The notes beneath the pieces were generated by a model. It was not told where the DNA came from, ran no database searches, and saw only the letters and a list, made by a program, of their open reading frames with translations. DNA of 15,826 nt, from positions 1-15,826 of the forward strand of contig JAPLKX010000019.1 in the NCBI GenBank assembly GCA_026387845.1. Direction: 5' to 3'. Within the stretch, counting starts at the first letter, position 1, and each line of letters starts with the position of its first letter. Position numbers and translations under genes: made by a program. Below, in pieces: positions 1-7,117 of this stretch. Origin of the DNA: Candidatus Hydrogenedentota bacterium. GTDB taxonomy: Bacteria > Hydrogenedentota > Hydrogenedentia > Hydrogenedentales > SLHB01.

Positions 1-681
1 ACTGAACAGCAGGGATCCTTCCGGGGCGCGATGGACCAACCAGAGGAACTGCGGTCCAGGGTGAATGAACTGGCTACTCGCCAAACCCTTTCGCGGCCCT
101 TCGACAGGCGCCCAATTCTGCGCACCCTCATAATTGAGCAAGGCATGGATGGGCCAGACAGCCTGGTCTTCCCTTTCTACATACCCGAAAACCTTCACCG
201 TGGCCCCGCGCAACAACGCCACGGGTTTCGACGAACCATCCACGGAGACCTCCTGACGGCTAACAACAAAAAGCTTGTGGGAAACTAGAACGTCTACCTT
301 GCCTGTTTCCATCTGTTCCTCGACGTATTTGGGATACTGGATTCGTGCGACGCCTTGCGCGTTGGTGACCGCTTTCTGGGCCTCACCCCGCCAACGATAC
401 CAATCGCCCGACCGGATCTTCTTTGTGCGGAGTCCGTGGGCCTCCACCTCGGCGCCTTCCACAGGCTTGCCGGATTCATCGACCACCGCGATGTCGAGAG
501 GCAACATCTCAGGCGATTCTTTGGTGGTTGCCGGTGCGGGATTCGCAGCCGCTTTGGAGGAACACCCATTGCCGAACAGCGCAGCAAGGGTAAGTAGGAC
601 GGCGATGGCGACCAACGAGACGGATTGCGCGGGCTTTCGCAAGCATTCAAACATGGCGCACCAAGTCGTTTCACTATCCAT
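1..681 (-). CDS. Lipoprotein with carboxypeptidase-regulatory-like domain, 3' end beyond window
   Basis: The reading frame is open on the minus strand from the left window edge to a start near 681, so the C-terminus is missing (227 codons seen). A basic segment (LRKPAQ) is followed by a hydrophobic stretch (VSLVAIAVLLTLAALFGNGC) that ends in a lipobox-like Cys, suggesting export and lipid anchoring. After a Pro/Ala linker comes LDIAVVDESGKPVEGAEVEA, the classic opening of a CarboxypepD_reg-like Ig fold, then TNAQGVARI, the usual second motif of that fold. Three in-frame ATGs compete. ATG 681 has GGAGG five bases upstream. ATG 711 has AGGAG nine bases upstream. ATG 654 gives the shortest signal peptide but has a weak site. 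I chose 681. The domain is a structural or binding module, so the role is unknown. The same fold is repeated in the fused sigma factor at 8743-12156. Confidence 0.75.
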   Translation of the reverse strand, partial: MDSETTWCAMFECLRKPAQSVSLVAIAVLLTLAALFGNGCSSKAAANPAPATTKESPEMLPLDIAVVDESGKPVEGAEVEAHGLRTKKIRSGDWYRWRGEAQKAVTNAQGVARIQYPKYVEEQMETGKVDVLVSHKLFVVSRQEVSVDGSSKPVALLRGATVKVFGYVEREDQAVWPIHALLNYEGAQNWAPVEGPRKGLASSQFIHPGPQFLWLVHRAPEGSLLFS

Positions 682-1463
682 ACACCCCTCCGACATCCTG
701 GTTAGTTTCATGGTTGCCTTCTCCTATTGGTTTCGGCCACGTGGGCCTTGGTTTTTAATTGCACCAAGAGTGGACTAAACGATGGCCTCGTTCGTCCAGC
801 ACTTTTACAGAAACTTTCTTACACGATCCGTTTTTTGAGGCATGAGCAGGTCTATCCTGCGATGAGCGTTCTTTGGGCGAAGCGTGACACCCCTTGCCTG
901 TCACACCCGCCCTTTACTTATCGTCTGATGAACTCCGCCGGGTTATCTCTTGGCCGGTTTCTCGCCAGGATTGCCATCCTCTGTTTCGCCGGGTGGCGTT
1001 AGAATCTTTGTTCGCGGCATCTGCGCACGACGCGTACATGTTGGCTCAAGGTCGCGAACAAAGATTCTGAATGCGGCTTCTTAGCCGCCTTAGTGTGTCA
1101 TAGCTGACCGTAATACGCAAGGGATTCTTGCGAGCACCTGTGCTTCCCGAAAACTCGTACTTATTGGCAGCCAACGATTTACGAAGGGCGATGCAGTTCA
1201 AAGAATTCGCCGGAATCTGCGGCGATCTGACGGCCTCTTCAAGCCATTGAACGCTTTTCCGTGTCTACCTTTGGGCGAGTTCCACAAAGACAACCTGTCC
1301 GAAGGTTACACCCATGGATCGTTCGGCGGATACGAGGCTGAGAAAACGCCGCGAACTGCGCCGAATTCCTCTAACATCCGTAAGCAGCGGTTTTCTGGAG
1401 TCCGAGCGGTGGGATTATACCCACATGCTTCGTATTTAAGAATCTGAAGATATCGGATGGTGA
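682..1463. other. Long stretch without a recognisable gene
   Basis: No reading frame here looks like a protein I recognise. The short open frames have no ribosome-binding site, no domain motif and an irregular composition. The only clear structure is the inverted repeat at 1001-1068. The region lies between the lipoprotein gene and the broken recombinases and is probably degraded or inserted DNA. Confidence 0.5.
1001..1068. repeat. 16-bp perfect inverted repeat with 36-bp loop
   Basis: AGAATCTTTGTTCGCG at 1001-1016 is exactly complementary to 1053-1068. The first two loop positions on each side can extend the stem with a G-U and a C-G pair. No T-tract follows, so it is not a typical intrinsic terminator. 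It could be the footprint of a small mobile element or a recombination site. There is no coding sequence in or next to it. Confidence 0.7.
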
Positions 1464-1622
1464 CTAATCGATTAGGAGGGCCACCGCATCCGAGAGATTC
1501 TTGGGCGATAGATGCGCGTAGATCATGGTCATTCTTAGTGCCGAGTGTCCCAGCAATTCGCGCACGACGTTGAGGTCGCAGCCGCGCATCACCAGCTTCG
1601 AGGCGAACTGATGTCTCTTATG
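1464..1622 (-). pseudogene. Tyrosine recombinase (phage-integrase type), C-terminal remnant
   Basis: Reading the minus strand from 1622 to the TAG at 1466-1464 gives about 52 residues that match the end of a XerC/phage-type tyrosine recombinase. RHQFASKLVMRG is box II with the Arg-His pair, RELLGHSALRMT carries the conserved LLGHS, and MIYAHLSPKNL contains the catalytic tyrosine. The whole N-terminal part is absent. Homology stops at the palindrome at 1618-1637 and a stop codon lies a few codons further upstream, so this is a 3' fragment and not a functional gene. Its motifs differ in style from the plus-strand recombinase fragment alongside, so the two probably derive from different elements. 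Confidence 0.8.
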
Positions 1623-1637
1623 CCGAGCTCGGCATAA
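1618..1637. repeat. 20-bp perfect palindrome between two recombinase fragments
   Basis: TTATGCCGAGCTCGGCATAA reads the same on both strands over all 20 bases. A further half-site, ATGCCGAG, lies at 1646-1653. The palindrome sits exactly where the minus-strand recombinase homology ends, and just before the plus-strand recombinase homology begins at about 1651. It may be a recombinase binding site, an element end or the scar of a rearrangement. Which of these is inference. Confidence 0.75.
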
Positions 1638-1650
1638 TCGTCATCATGCC

Positions 1651-1947
1651 GAGCAGCAGAGATTCAAGGAGTTTCGCGAGTATCTGGGCGAACGTCTTGG
1701 CGCTCGGTCAGGTCACCTGGGAACCTTAAGAGTTCTTCTCAAACAGTTGCGGGAGGTTGGTTTTCTCCCCGCCCCTTCCGTCCAGAACGAGTCTGATGTC
1801 TTTCATCAGATCGAACAGGATTTCGCGCAATATCTTGCTCAAGAACGCGGTCTTGCGGGCATCACGATAGCAGGCGCCCTGGGGTTTTGTACTTTTTGTC
1901 ATTGCTTCCGGGGGTATTGTATGTTCTGTCGCGATTCCCTTAAATAG
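1651..1947 (+). pseudogene. Tyrosine recombinase, N-terminal core-binding-domain remnant
   Basis: The frame from 1651 encodes a stretch with the features of the N-terminal half of a second kind of site-specific integrase: FREYLGERLGARSGHLGTLR, LLKQLREVGFLPAP, then FAQYLAQERGLAGITI, which is the SAM-like core-binding helix with its ERGLAxxTI signature. Similarity ends near 1869. The remaining 25 codons are Cys-rich, look unrelated, and end at TAG 1945-1947. There is no in-frame ATG upstream (a stop lies at 1609-1611) and no catalytic domain, so it is a fragment. It lies about 300 bp from the tRNA-like att site, the usual place for an integrase gene of an element inserted into a tRNA. Confidence 0.7.
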
Positions 1948-2170
1948 CCCTTTTGACTAATGTATGTATGTTATATTTATCTATAGTTGCAACCCATGGC
2001 GCGCTCAAGGCACACTTGCCCGCAAGAATAGGCGACCATTGGCCGGAACTCGCAACAGAACGGGCGTTGTTTTTGTTTTGGCCGTCAAGTTATAATCCCT
2101 TGCGATTACTTGCTTTAGATTGTTGGCGGATGTTGGGCGTTGTTGTACCTATAACACTGTTCTACATATT
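1948..2170 (+). other. AT-richer gap between integrase fragment and att-like site
   Basis: This stretch is visibly richer in A and T than the rest of the window. It has no recognisable protein, although one frame stays open for 73 codons without a ribosome-binding site. No acceptor-stem complement (GGAGGGT) or D-arm that could complete the tRNA at 2171-2222 is present. It probably belongs to the inserted element. Confidence 0.5.
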
Positions 2171-2222
2171 TTGAAAACCGGCGCCTTCGGGCTTGGGAGT
2201 TCGAGTCTCCCACCCTCCGCCA
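2171..2222 (+). other. tRNA-Ser(UGA)-like 3' part, probable attachment site
   Basis: The 52 bases match the second half of a serine tRNA gene. TTGAAAA is the anticodon loop region with UGA. CGCCTTCGGGC forms a variable-arm hairpin with a UUCG loop. GGGAG(TTCGAGT)CTCCC at 2195-2211 is the T arm. ACCCTCC is the 3' acceptor strand, followed by discriminator G (typical of tRNA-Ser) and encoded CCA at 2220-2222. The 5' half (acceptor GGAGGGT, D arm, anticodon 5' stem) is missing upstream, so this cannot be a working tRNA. Tyrosine recombinases often integrate at the anticodon loop and leave exactly such a 3' copy at the far end of the element. The recombinase remains at 1464-1947 fit this. The intact tRNA-Ser gene should then lie left of the window. 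Confidence 0.8.
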
Positions 2223-2279
2223 TTTCTGATTGTGCTTGGCAAGTTTGCCGCTTTACCAGCGGCAGGGAGAGACGCAAGC

Positions 2280-3782
2280 ATGCTTCAGGATTTCAATTTC
2301 CCTGAAATGCGGTTGTCTGACTCGCTGGTGCGCGACCTGCACCGTTTGAACCCGTGGTGGACGGGAAGGCCGCTGCCCCCGCTGCCGCAAACGCGAAGGC
2401 ATCTGGTGCGGAACATGCGGTTGCGGCTGCAAACGCGGTTGGCGCCCATCGTTGTTGTGAGAGGCCCGCGGCAAATCGGGAAAACCACGGCACAACTTCA
2501 GGTTCTGGAGGATCTTCTTTCCGAGGGCGCGCCGCCCCAAACCATTTTCCGAGTGCAGTGCGATGAACTGTCCGAGTTAACGCAGTTGGACGAACCCATT
2601 CTGCGGCTGGTCGACTGGTACGAAAGCGCGATTCTCGGTTGGAAACTCAACGAAGCCGCCCGAGCTAAACTAAGAACGTATCTCTTCTTCGACGAAGTTC
2701 AGAATGTGAAGAATTGGGCTCCCCAACTGAAGTTTCTGGTGGACACGTCGTCGACGCAGGTTGTGGTTACGGGGAGTTCGGCTTTGCGCATAGAACTGGG
2801 GCGGGACAGCCTTGCGGGCAGGATCACGACGATAGAAGCAGGGTTGTTGTCGCTTACGGAAATAGCGCAGTTTTATGGGAAATCGCTGGGAAAGCCATTT
2901 CTCGAGGACAATGGCCTGGAACCTTTGACGCGCAAGGAATTCTGGCAGGATCTTGCTGCACACGGCCGGCACGTTGCTACTGTGCGGGACGACATCTTCT
3001 CGCGCTTTTCGGCGGCAGGCGGCTACCCGCTTGTCCACGAGTCGCACGAAATTCCTTGGAGCCAGCTTGCCGACCAATTGAATGAGACCGTGATCCGGAG
3101 GGTAATCGAACACGACCTGAGGGTAGGTGATCGCGGCCGAAAACGAGACGCACCGCTTCTCGAAGAAGTGTTCCGCCTGGCTTGCCGTTACATAGGTCAA
3201 GCGCCCGGTCGAGCCATGATGGCTCGGGAAGCGCAACGGGCGCTTGGGGCGAATGTGGGTGAGCAACGCATCGGCCACTACTTGCGTTTTCTGGGCGATA
3301 CGCTGTTGCTGCGCCTTATCGAGCCGCTCGAGATTCGCTTGAAAAAGAAACGAGGCAATCTGAAGATCTGCCTGGCGGATCATGGGCTGAGGGCGAGTTG
3401 GCTGCAAGAAGTGATCCCTTTGTCTCCGGAAGAACTAAGCGCCAACCCTCATCTAAGCGGGCTTGCCGGGCACATTGCCGAAAGTGTAGTCGGGGCCACG
3501 TTGTCCACGATTGGATCACTGGATCTTGCCCACCTGCCGGAACGGGACGGTGAACCCGAGGTGGATTTCATTTTGACGATTGGCACCAAACGCATTCCTC
3601 TTGAGGTCAAGTACCAACGCAAGCTCGATCCGCTCCGCGACACGGAAGGTTTAAGGACGTTTATCGAGAAAGCAGTGAATAACGCGCCGTTCGGCGTAGT
3701 CGTCACACAGGATGATGGTTCCGGTGTGGACGATCCACGGATCGTAACGCTTCCGCTTTCATCGCTGATGCTCCTGCGTTAG
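2280..3782 (+). CDS. AAA_14/DUF4143-type ATPase
   Basis: A predicted cytoplasmic P-loop ATPase of about 500 aa, close to the usual family length or slightly longer. Walker A is GPRQIGKTT at residues 62-70, Walker B is YLFFDEVQ at 134-141, and VVTGSSA at 162-168 is the sensor strand. LAGR follows at 178-181, as in other AAA_14 proteins. The C-terminal DUF4143 part ends with EVDF at 427-430 and PLEVKY around 440-445, a PD-(D/E)XK nuclease-like pattern (D429, E442, K444). The biological role of this family is poorly known; many copies sit in mobile or variable DNA. I chose ATG 2280, which has AGGGAGA about 10 bases upstream. The frame also runs back to a TTG at 2193, but that lies inside the tRNA-like sequence. 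The gene begins 58 bp after the att-like site and ends with TAG. It appears to be transcribed alone. Confidence 0.88.
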   Translation: MLQDFNFPEMRLSDSLVRDLHRLNPWWTGRPLPPLPQTRRHLVRNMRLRLQTRLAPIVVVRGPRQIGKTTAQLQVLEDLLSEGAPPQTIFRVQCDELSELTQLDEPILRLVDWYESAILGWKLNEAARAKLRTYLFFDEVQNVKNWAPQLKFLVDTSSTQVVVTGSSALRIELGRDSLAGRITTIEAGLLSLTEIAQFYGKSLGKPFLEDNGLEPLTRKEFWQDLAAHGRHVATVRDDIFSRFSAAGGYPLVHESHEIPWSQLADQLNETVIRRVIEHDLRVGDRGRKRDAPLLEEVFRLACRYIGQAPGRAMMAREAQRALGANVGEQRIGHYLRFLGDTLLLRLIEPLEIRLKKKRGNLKICLADHGLRASWLQEVIPLSPEELSANPHLSGLAGHIAESVVGATLSTIGSLDLAHLPERDGEPEVDFILTIGTKRIPLEVKYQRKLDPLRDTEGLRTFIEKAVNNAPFGVVVTQDDGSGVDDPRIVTLPLSSLMLLR

Positions 3783-3884
3783 GGTTTATTGATCCTGCAA
3801 CCTTGACTCCCCACGCCTACGGTACACACTGGACATCTCCGTTTCGGGCAATGTATTTTGTCGGCGGCACGGAGGTGGCTTGCA

Positions 3885-5696
3885 GTGACGCTGAGCGTGA
3901 TTGATCTGGTGATAATCGGGGTGTATCTGGTGGTGGTTTTTGTGGCGGGGGTGTACATGGAGCGGCGTGCGGCCCGGAGTTTGAGCAATTACTTTTTGGG
4001 CAGCCGGCGGATGCCGTGGTGGATGCTGGGGATGAGCGGGAGCAGCAACTACTTTGACGTGTCCGGCACGATGTGGATGGTATCGGTGTTTTATGTGCTG
4101 GGGATGCGGGGCATGTGGCAGCACATTTTCTGGGCGTTCCCGTTCGCGGGCATCATGATCGCCTATAAGGCGAAGTGGGCCTACCGGAGCGGGGTGCTGA
4201 CGGCGATGGAATGGCTGGTGCTGCGGTATGGATCGGGCGCGGCGGGCCAGGCGGCCCGGTTTATCAACGTGGTGGTGTACCTTGTGCTGACGGTGTTGAT
4301 GCTGGGTTACGCGGGGATCGGTATCGCCAAATTTGCGGGGGTTTTTCTGCCGGTGGACCGGTCGGTGATCGTTCCGCTGGTGTTTGGGTTTACGGGCCTG
4401 TACGTGGTGTTGGGTGGGTTCCTTGGCGTGGTGTACAGCGACTTCATCCACACGATCGTGCTTTCGTTTGCGGCGATATATATTGGCGTGGCTGCGTTTT
4501 TCCACATCGACCCGGAGGCGTTCCGGGCGTCTGTCGGGCCGGACTGGTTCAGCCTGGCGCCCGCGATGCGGCTAGTGCCGCCGTCGCCGGAGTATCCCGA
4601 CCTGCTGGGGCTGCTCATTGTGATTTGGGTGATCAAAGGCGTGATGTCGCTGCTGACCGTTGCCAGCGGGCCGGAATTCCAGCGGTTCCGTGCGGCGAAA
4701 TCCGAGGCGGAAGCGAGCAAGATTGGATTTGCGTGGGGGATGGTGATCAGCGTGAGGTGGTGCATGGTGATGGGCCTGACGGCGGTGGGTTTGTCGCGGC
4801 TGGGCGGTCAGGCGGTGGACAGCGAGTCGGTTCTGCCGATGATGGTGCAGGAGATCATCCCGGTGGGGATAAAAGGTCTGGTGCTTGCGGGCCTGCTTGC
4901 GGCGTTCATGTCGACGTTCGACTCGACGCTCAACGTGGCGGCGTCGTTCGCGGTGAACGATCTCGTGAAGCCGGTGTGGAAACGGGCCAGCCAAAAGGCG
5001 CTGGTGTGGGTCAGCTATGCCGCCACGATCATTATCATCTTGCTGGGCATCGTGATCAGCATGTACACGGAGCGGATCAGCGCGATCTGGAACCCGATCA
5101 ACTTTGCGCTGATGGCGGCACTCATCGTGCCGGGCCTGCTTGGCGGATACTGGTGGCGCATCAACGGGTGGACCAACTGCCTGTGCGGGGCGTGCACGAT
5201 GCCGGTTGCGTTTTACATCAAGACGTTCACGGACATGCGCGAGGCCCAGTATTTCCCCATCCTGATCGGAATCAACCTGGCGTCGTGCCTGCTCGGGGCG
5301 TACCTGCTTCCGGAAACGCCCGCCGAATCGCTCAAAGACTACTACCGGAAAGTGAGGCCGTTCGGTGCGTGGGGCCGTGCGCGGCGGCTGTTGGCGGAAT
5401 CGGGGGAAGATGCGGGCCGTTTCGCGCGCGACCGGTACGACGTGCCGGTGGCGATAGTGGGCGTGATTTTCTTTACGCTGGTTTATGTTTTCATGATGGA
5501 TCTTGTGCTGCACAACTGGCCGCGGCTGGCGGTGCTTGCGGTGCTGCTTGCGGCGACGAGCGCGTGCCTGTATGTGATGTGGTGGCGGCCGCTGGCGCGA
5601 GCGGACATAACTGTGGACATTGTGGACGCTGTGGACATTGTGGACGCAGTGGACGGAATTAGCGGTTGCAGGGGGGATGCGGGAGTCAAGAGTTGA
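3885..5696 (+). CDS. Sodium:solute symporter family (SSS) transporter
   Basis: An integral inner-membrane protein of about 603 aa with some 13 to 14 hydrophobic helices, the size and look of SSS (SLC5-like) Na+/sugar or Na+/organic-solute importers. Family signs include NYFLGSRRMPWW after helix 1, TAMEWLVLRYG, YVVLGGFLGVVYSDFIH and AAFMSTFDSTLNVAASF. The start is GTG 3885, with GGAGG nine bases upstream. An upstream TTG at 3858 in the same frame lacks such a site. The C-terminus is odd: VDIVDAVDIVDAVDG is encoded by five copies of a 9-bp DNA repeat (5612-5656). The next gene, a GH20-like lipoprotein, starts 21 bp downstream, so the two are probably cotranscribed and the substrate may be a sugar or amino sugar released by it. 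The exact substrate cannot be read from the sequence. Confidence 0.9.
   Translation: MTLSVIDLVIIGVYLVVVFVAGVYMERRAARSLSNYFLGSRRMPWWMLGMSGSSNYFDVSGTMWMVSVFYVLGMRGMWQHIFWAFPFAGIMIAYKAKWAYRSGVLTAMEWLVLRYGSGAAGQAARFINVVVYLVLTVLMLGYAGIGIAKFAGVFLPVDRSVIVPLVFGFTGLYVVLGGFLGVVYSDFIHTIVLSFAAIYIGVAAFFHIDPEAFRASVGPDWFSLAPAMRLVPPSPEYPDLLGLLIVIWVIKGVMSLLTVASGPEFQRFRAAKSEAEASKIGFAWGMVISVRWCMVMGLTAVGLSRLGGQAVDSESVLPMMVQEIIPVGIKGLVLAGLLAAFMSTFDSTLNVAASFAVNDLVKPVWKRASQKALVWVSYAATIIIILLGIVISMYTERISAIWNPINFALMAALIVPGLLGGYWWRINGWTNCLCGACTMPVAFYIKTFTDMREAQYFPILIGINLASCLLGAYLLPETPAESLKDYYRKVRPFGAWGRARRLLAESGEDAGRFARDRYDVPVAIVGVIFFTLVYVFMMDLVLHNWPRLAVLAVLLAATSACLYVMWWRPLARADITVDIVDAVDIVDAVDGISGCRGDAGVKS
5612..5656 (+). 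repeat. Five tandem 9-bp repeats inside the symporter 3' end
   Basis: TGTGGACAT, TGTGGACGC, TGTGGACAT, TGTGGACGC and AGTGGACGG follow each other without gaps. They are in frame and encode the tripeptides VDI, VDA, VDI, VDA, VDG after the last transmembrane helix. A related 9-bp array with core TGGGAC lies in noncoding DNA at 7079-7114. This suggests that a genome-wide repeat has extended the end of this gene. Confidence 0.85.
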
Positions 5697-5717
5697 AGGA
5701 TTAGAAAGGTACAGGAC

Positions 5718-6770
5718 ATGCGATGCTGGAAGACGCTCGTGATTATTGTGCCGCTGGTGATGGCGGGTTGCGCGACAACGCCCCGTCAGGCAACTCCCAA
5801 AGAAGCGTGGCGGGGTGTTCATTTGGGGTTGGGCGATCGATCTGAACTGCCTGTGCTTCACCGAACAATTAAGGAAGTGCTGGTTCCGAACGGCGTGAAT
5901 ACGCTGGTGCTGGAGGTCAATTACGGCTACGAGTTTCAGTCGCATCCGGAACTGCGCCTGAATGGCGCGATGACGCGCGAGGATGCGCGGGCGCTTGCAG
6001 AACTGTGCAGGGAGCAGGGCGTTCGGTTAATCCCGCAGTTCCAGTGTTTCGGCCATCAGGGCAACCGGCCGGACATTTTGCTGAGAACCTATCCGGAACT
6101 CATGGCGCCGCCCAAGCCCAACTATGACGACCCCGACCATTACCAGGTGAGTTGGAACCCGCTGGATCCGAAAACGAACGAAATTGTGTTGGCCCTGATC
6201 GACGAACTGATCGAGGCGTTCGATGCGGAGTATTTCCACGTTGGGCTTGACGAGGTGATGCTGTTCCCCGATGCCACGACGCCCTATTACAACGGGGAGA
6301 CGCACGCCCAGGTGTTTGCGAAGGCCGTGAATGACCTGCACGACCACATCGCGGGGAAGCGCGGTTTGACGATGCTGATGTGGGGCGACCGGCTGATCGA
6401 CCTGGCCGAGTTTCCGTACAACAGGTATGAGGCCAGCGACAACGGCACGGCCCCCGCGATCGATCTCATCCCGCGCGACATCATCATCTGCGACTGGCAC
6501 TATACGCTGCGGAAAGATTATCCGTCGGTGCAATACTTCCAGGAGAAGGGCTTCAAGGTTTGGCCGTCGAGCTGGAAATCGAGCGCGGCGACGCTGGCGC
6601 TGATGACGGCGGCGCAGGACGAGGCGACGGACAGGATGATCGGCCACCTGTGCACGACGTGGTGCGGCATCGGGCCGTTTTATGAGGCGGCGGGCGCGGA
6701 CAAAGCCGATGGCAAGGACGACACGGAACGGGCCGCGAGAGCGTTTAAGGCGGCGGCGGGTGCGTGGTAA
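5718..6770 (+). CDS. GH20-like lipoprotein (beta-N-acetylhexosaminidase-type)
   Basis: 350 aa. The N-terminus is a lipoprotein signal, with hydrophobic residues 7-17 and lipobox VMAGC (Cys18), so the enzyme is probably anchored outside the cytoplasm. The rest looks like a TIM-barrel catalytic domain of glycoside hydrolase family 20. NTLVLEVNYGYEF is followed by GVRLIPQFQCFGHQG, the loop before the active site, and EYFHVGLDEVM at 171-181 supplies the Asp178-Glu179 pair expected for substrate-assisted hydrolysis. The canonical family text is closer to HxGGDE, so HVGLDE is divergent. The accessory GH20b N-terminal domain is absent, unlike in the enzyme at 12415-14283. Removal of terminal N-acetylhexosamines is the likely role, but substrate is uncertain. 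The start ATG 5718 has only a weak AGGAC-type site, and translation may be coupled to the symporter 21 bp upstream. The stop TAA overlaps a heptamer repeat. Confidence 0.8.
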   Translation: MRCWKTLVIIVPLVMAGCATTPRQATPKEAWRGVHLGLGDRSELPVLHRTIKEVLVPNGVNTLVLEVNYGYEFQSHPELRLNGAMTREDARALAELCREQGVRLIPQFQCFGHQGNRPDILLRTYPELMAPPKPNYDDPDHYQVSWNPLDPKTNEIVLALIDELIEAFDAEYFHVGLDEVMLFPDATTPYYNGETHAQVFAKAVNDLHDHIAGKRGLTMLMWGDRLIDLAEFPYNRYEASDNGTAPAIDLIPRDIIICDWHYTLRKDYPSVQYFQEKGFKVWPSSWKSSAATLALMTAAQDEATDRMIGHLCTTWCGIGPFYEAAGADKADGKDDTERAARAFKAAAGAW

Positions 6771-6800
6771 TTGCGGATTGCGGATTTCGGATTGCGGATT
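6770..6800 (+). repeat. Four tandem heptamers at the end of the GH20-like gene
   Basis: ATTGCGG, ATTGCGG, ATTTCGG and ATTGCGG run from 6770 to 6797 and are followed by ATT. The first A is the last base of the TAA stop codon of the upstream gene. Such low-complexity heptamers at gene ends look like slippage-prone spacer DNA. No function is evident. Confidence 0.8.
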
Positions 6801-6897
6801 ATCCGGAGGGACGCAAGAAGAATTTTTAACCACAAAGAGCGCAAAGATCACACCGCGGCATAGCCGCAACCAAAAAATGCAGTCCAGCCTTTTGCCA

Positions 6898-7025
6898 CGT
6901 CTGGGACGCCCCCCGGCAGTTGTGGGAGGTGTCCCGTTTTTTGAACATGCCAGCCTTGCCAACAAAAGTGGGACACCCCACGCACAACGCGCGCTAAGAA
7001 GCGCGGCCGGGGGGCGTCCCAGACG
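6898..7025. repeat. Structured palindromic repeat element, copy 1
   Basis: A 20-bp perfect inverted repeat (6898-6917 with 7006-7025, beginning CGTCTGGGACGCC) encloses a second, imperfect stem in which GTGGGAGGTGTCCC at 6921-6934 faces GGGACACCCCAC at 6969-6980. Next to the right arm is a 23-bp core (6984-7006, containing GCTAAGAAGCGCGG) that recurs with one mismatch at 12262-12284. The element lies between two convergent genes and could act as a bidirectional terminator or be a small non-autonomous mobile repeat. It encodes no protein. Confidence 0.8.
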
Positions 7026-7078
7026 CGCGGATTTCTGCGCGGGAAAACAAGAAGATGAAGGTTAGTAGTACAAAGAAC

Positions 7079-7114
7079 TGGGACATTTGGGACAATTGAG
7101 ACCTTTGGGACTTT
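7079..7114. repeat. Four tandem 9-bp repeats after the pectate lyase gene
   Basis: TGGGACATT, TGGGACAAT, TGAGACCTT and TGGGACTTT follow each other directly, three bases beyond the stop codon of the pectate lyase gene (7118-7120). Both period and core (TGGGAC versus TGTGGAC) resemble the coding array at 5612-5656, so this is likely the same class of short-period repeat. Confidence 0.75.
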
Positions 7115-7117
7115 AGA

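Noticed and set aside
294..674. A 126-codon minus-strand frame at the left edge
   Set aside because: Another minus-strand frame covers the same DNA, reads to the window edge, and has a lipobox and a regulatory-like domain, so this one is its shadow.
727..1002. A 91-codon plus-strand frame in the left gap
   Set aside because: No ribosome-binding site, no recognisable motif and irregular composition.
999..1070. The inverted repeat as an integron attC site
   Set aside because: The GTTRRRY and RYYYAAC core boxes are not present at the arms, and no integron cassette pattern follows.
1953..2174. A 73-codon plus-strand frame before the att-like site
   Set aside because: It runs into the tRNA-like sequence, has no ribosome-binding site and resembles no family.
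2193..2279. Upstream TTG start for the ATPase
   Set aside because: It would begin within the tRNA-like sequence and has no ribosome-binding site. ATG 2280 fits better.
4175..5662. A 495-codon open frame on the plus strand overlapping the symporter
   Set aside because: It is a shifted frame of the symporter gene. Its product is Gly/Arg/Cys-rich with no membrane helices or domain motifs.
4572..5945. A 457-codon minus-strand frame opposite the symporter
   Set aside because: His/Arg-rich antisense shadow of a high-GC gene, with no ribosome-binding site and no family resemblance.
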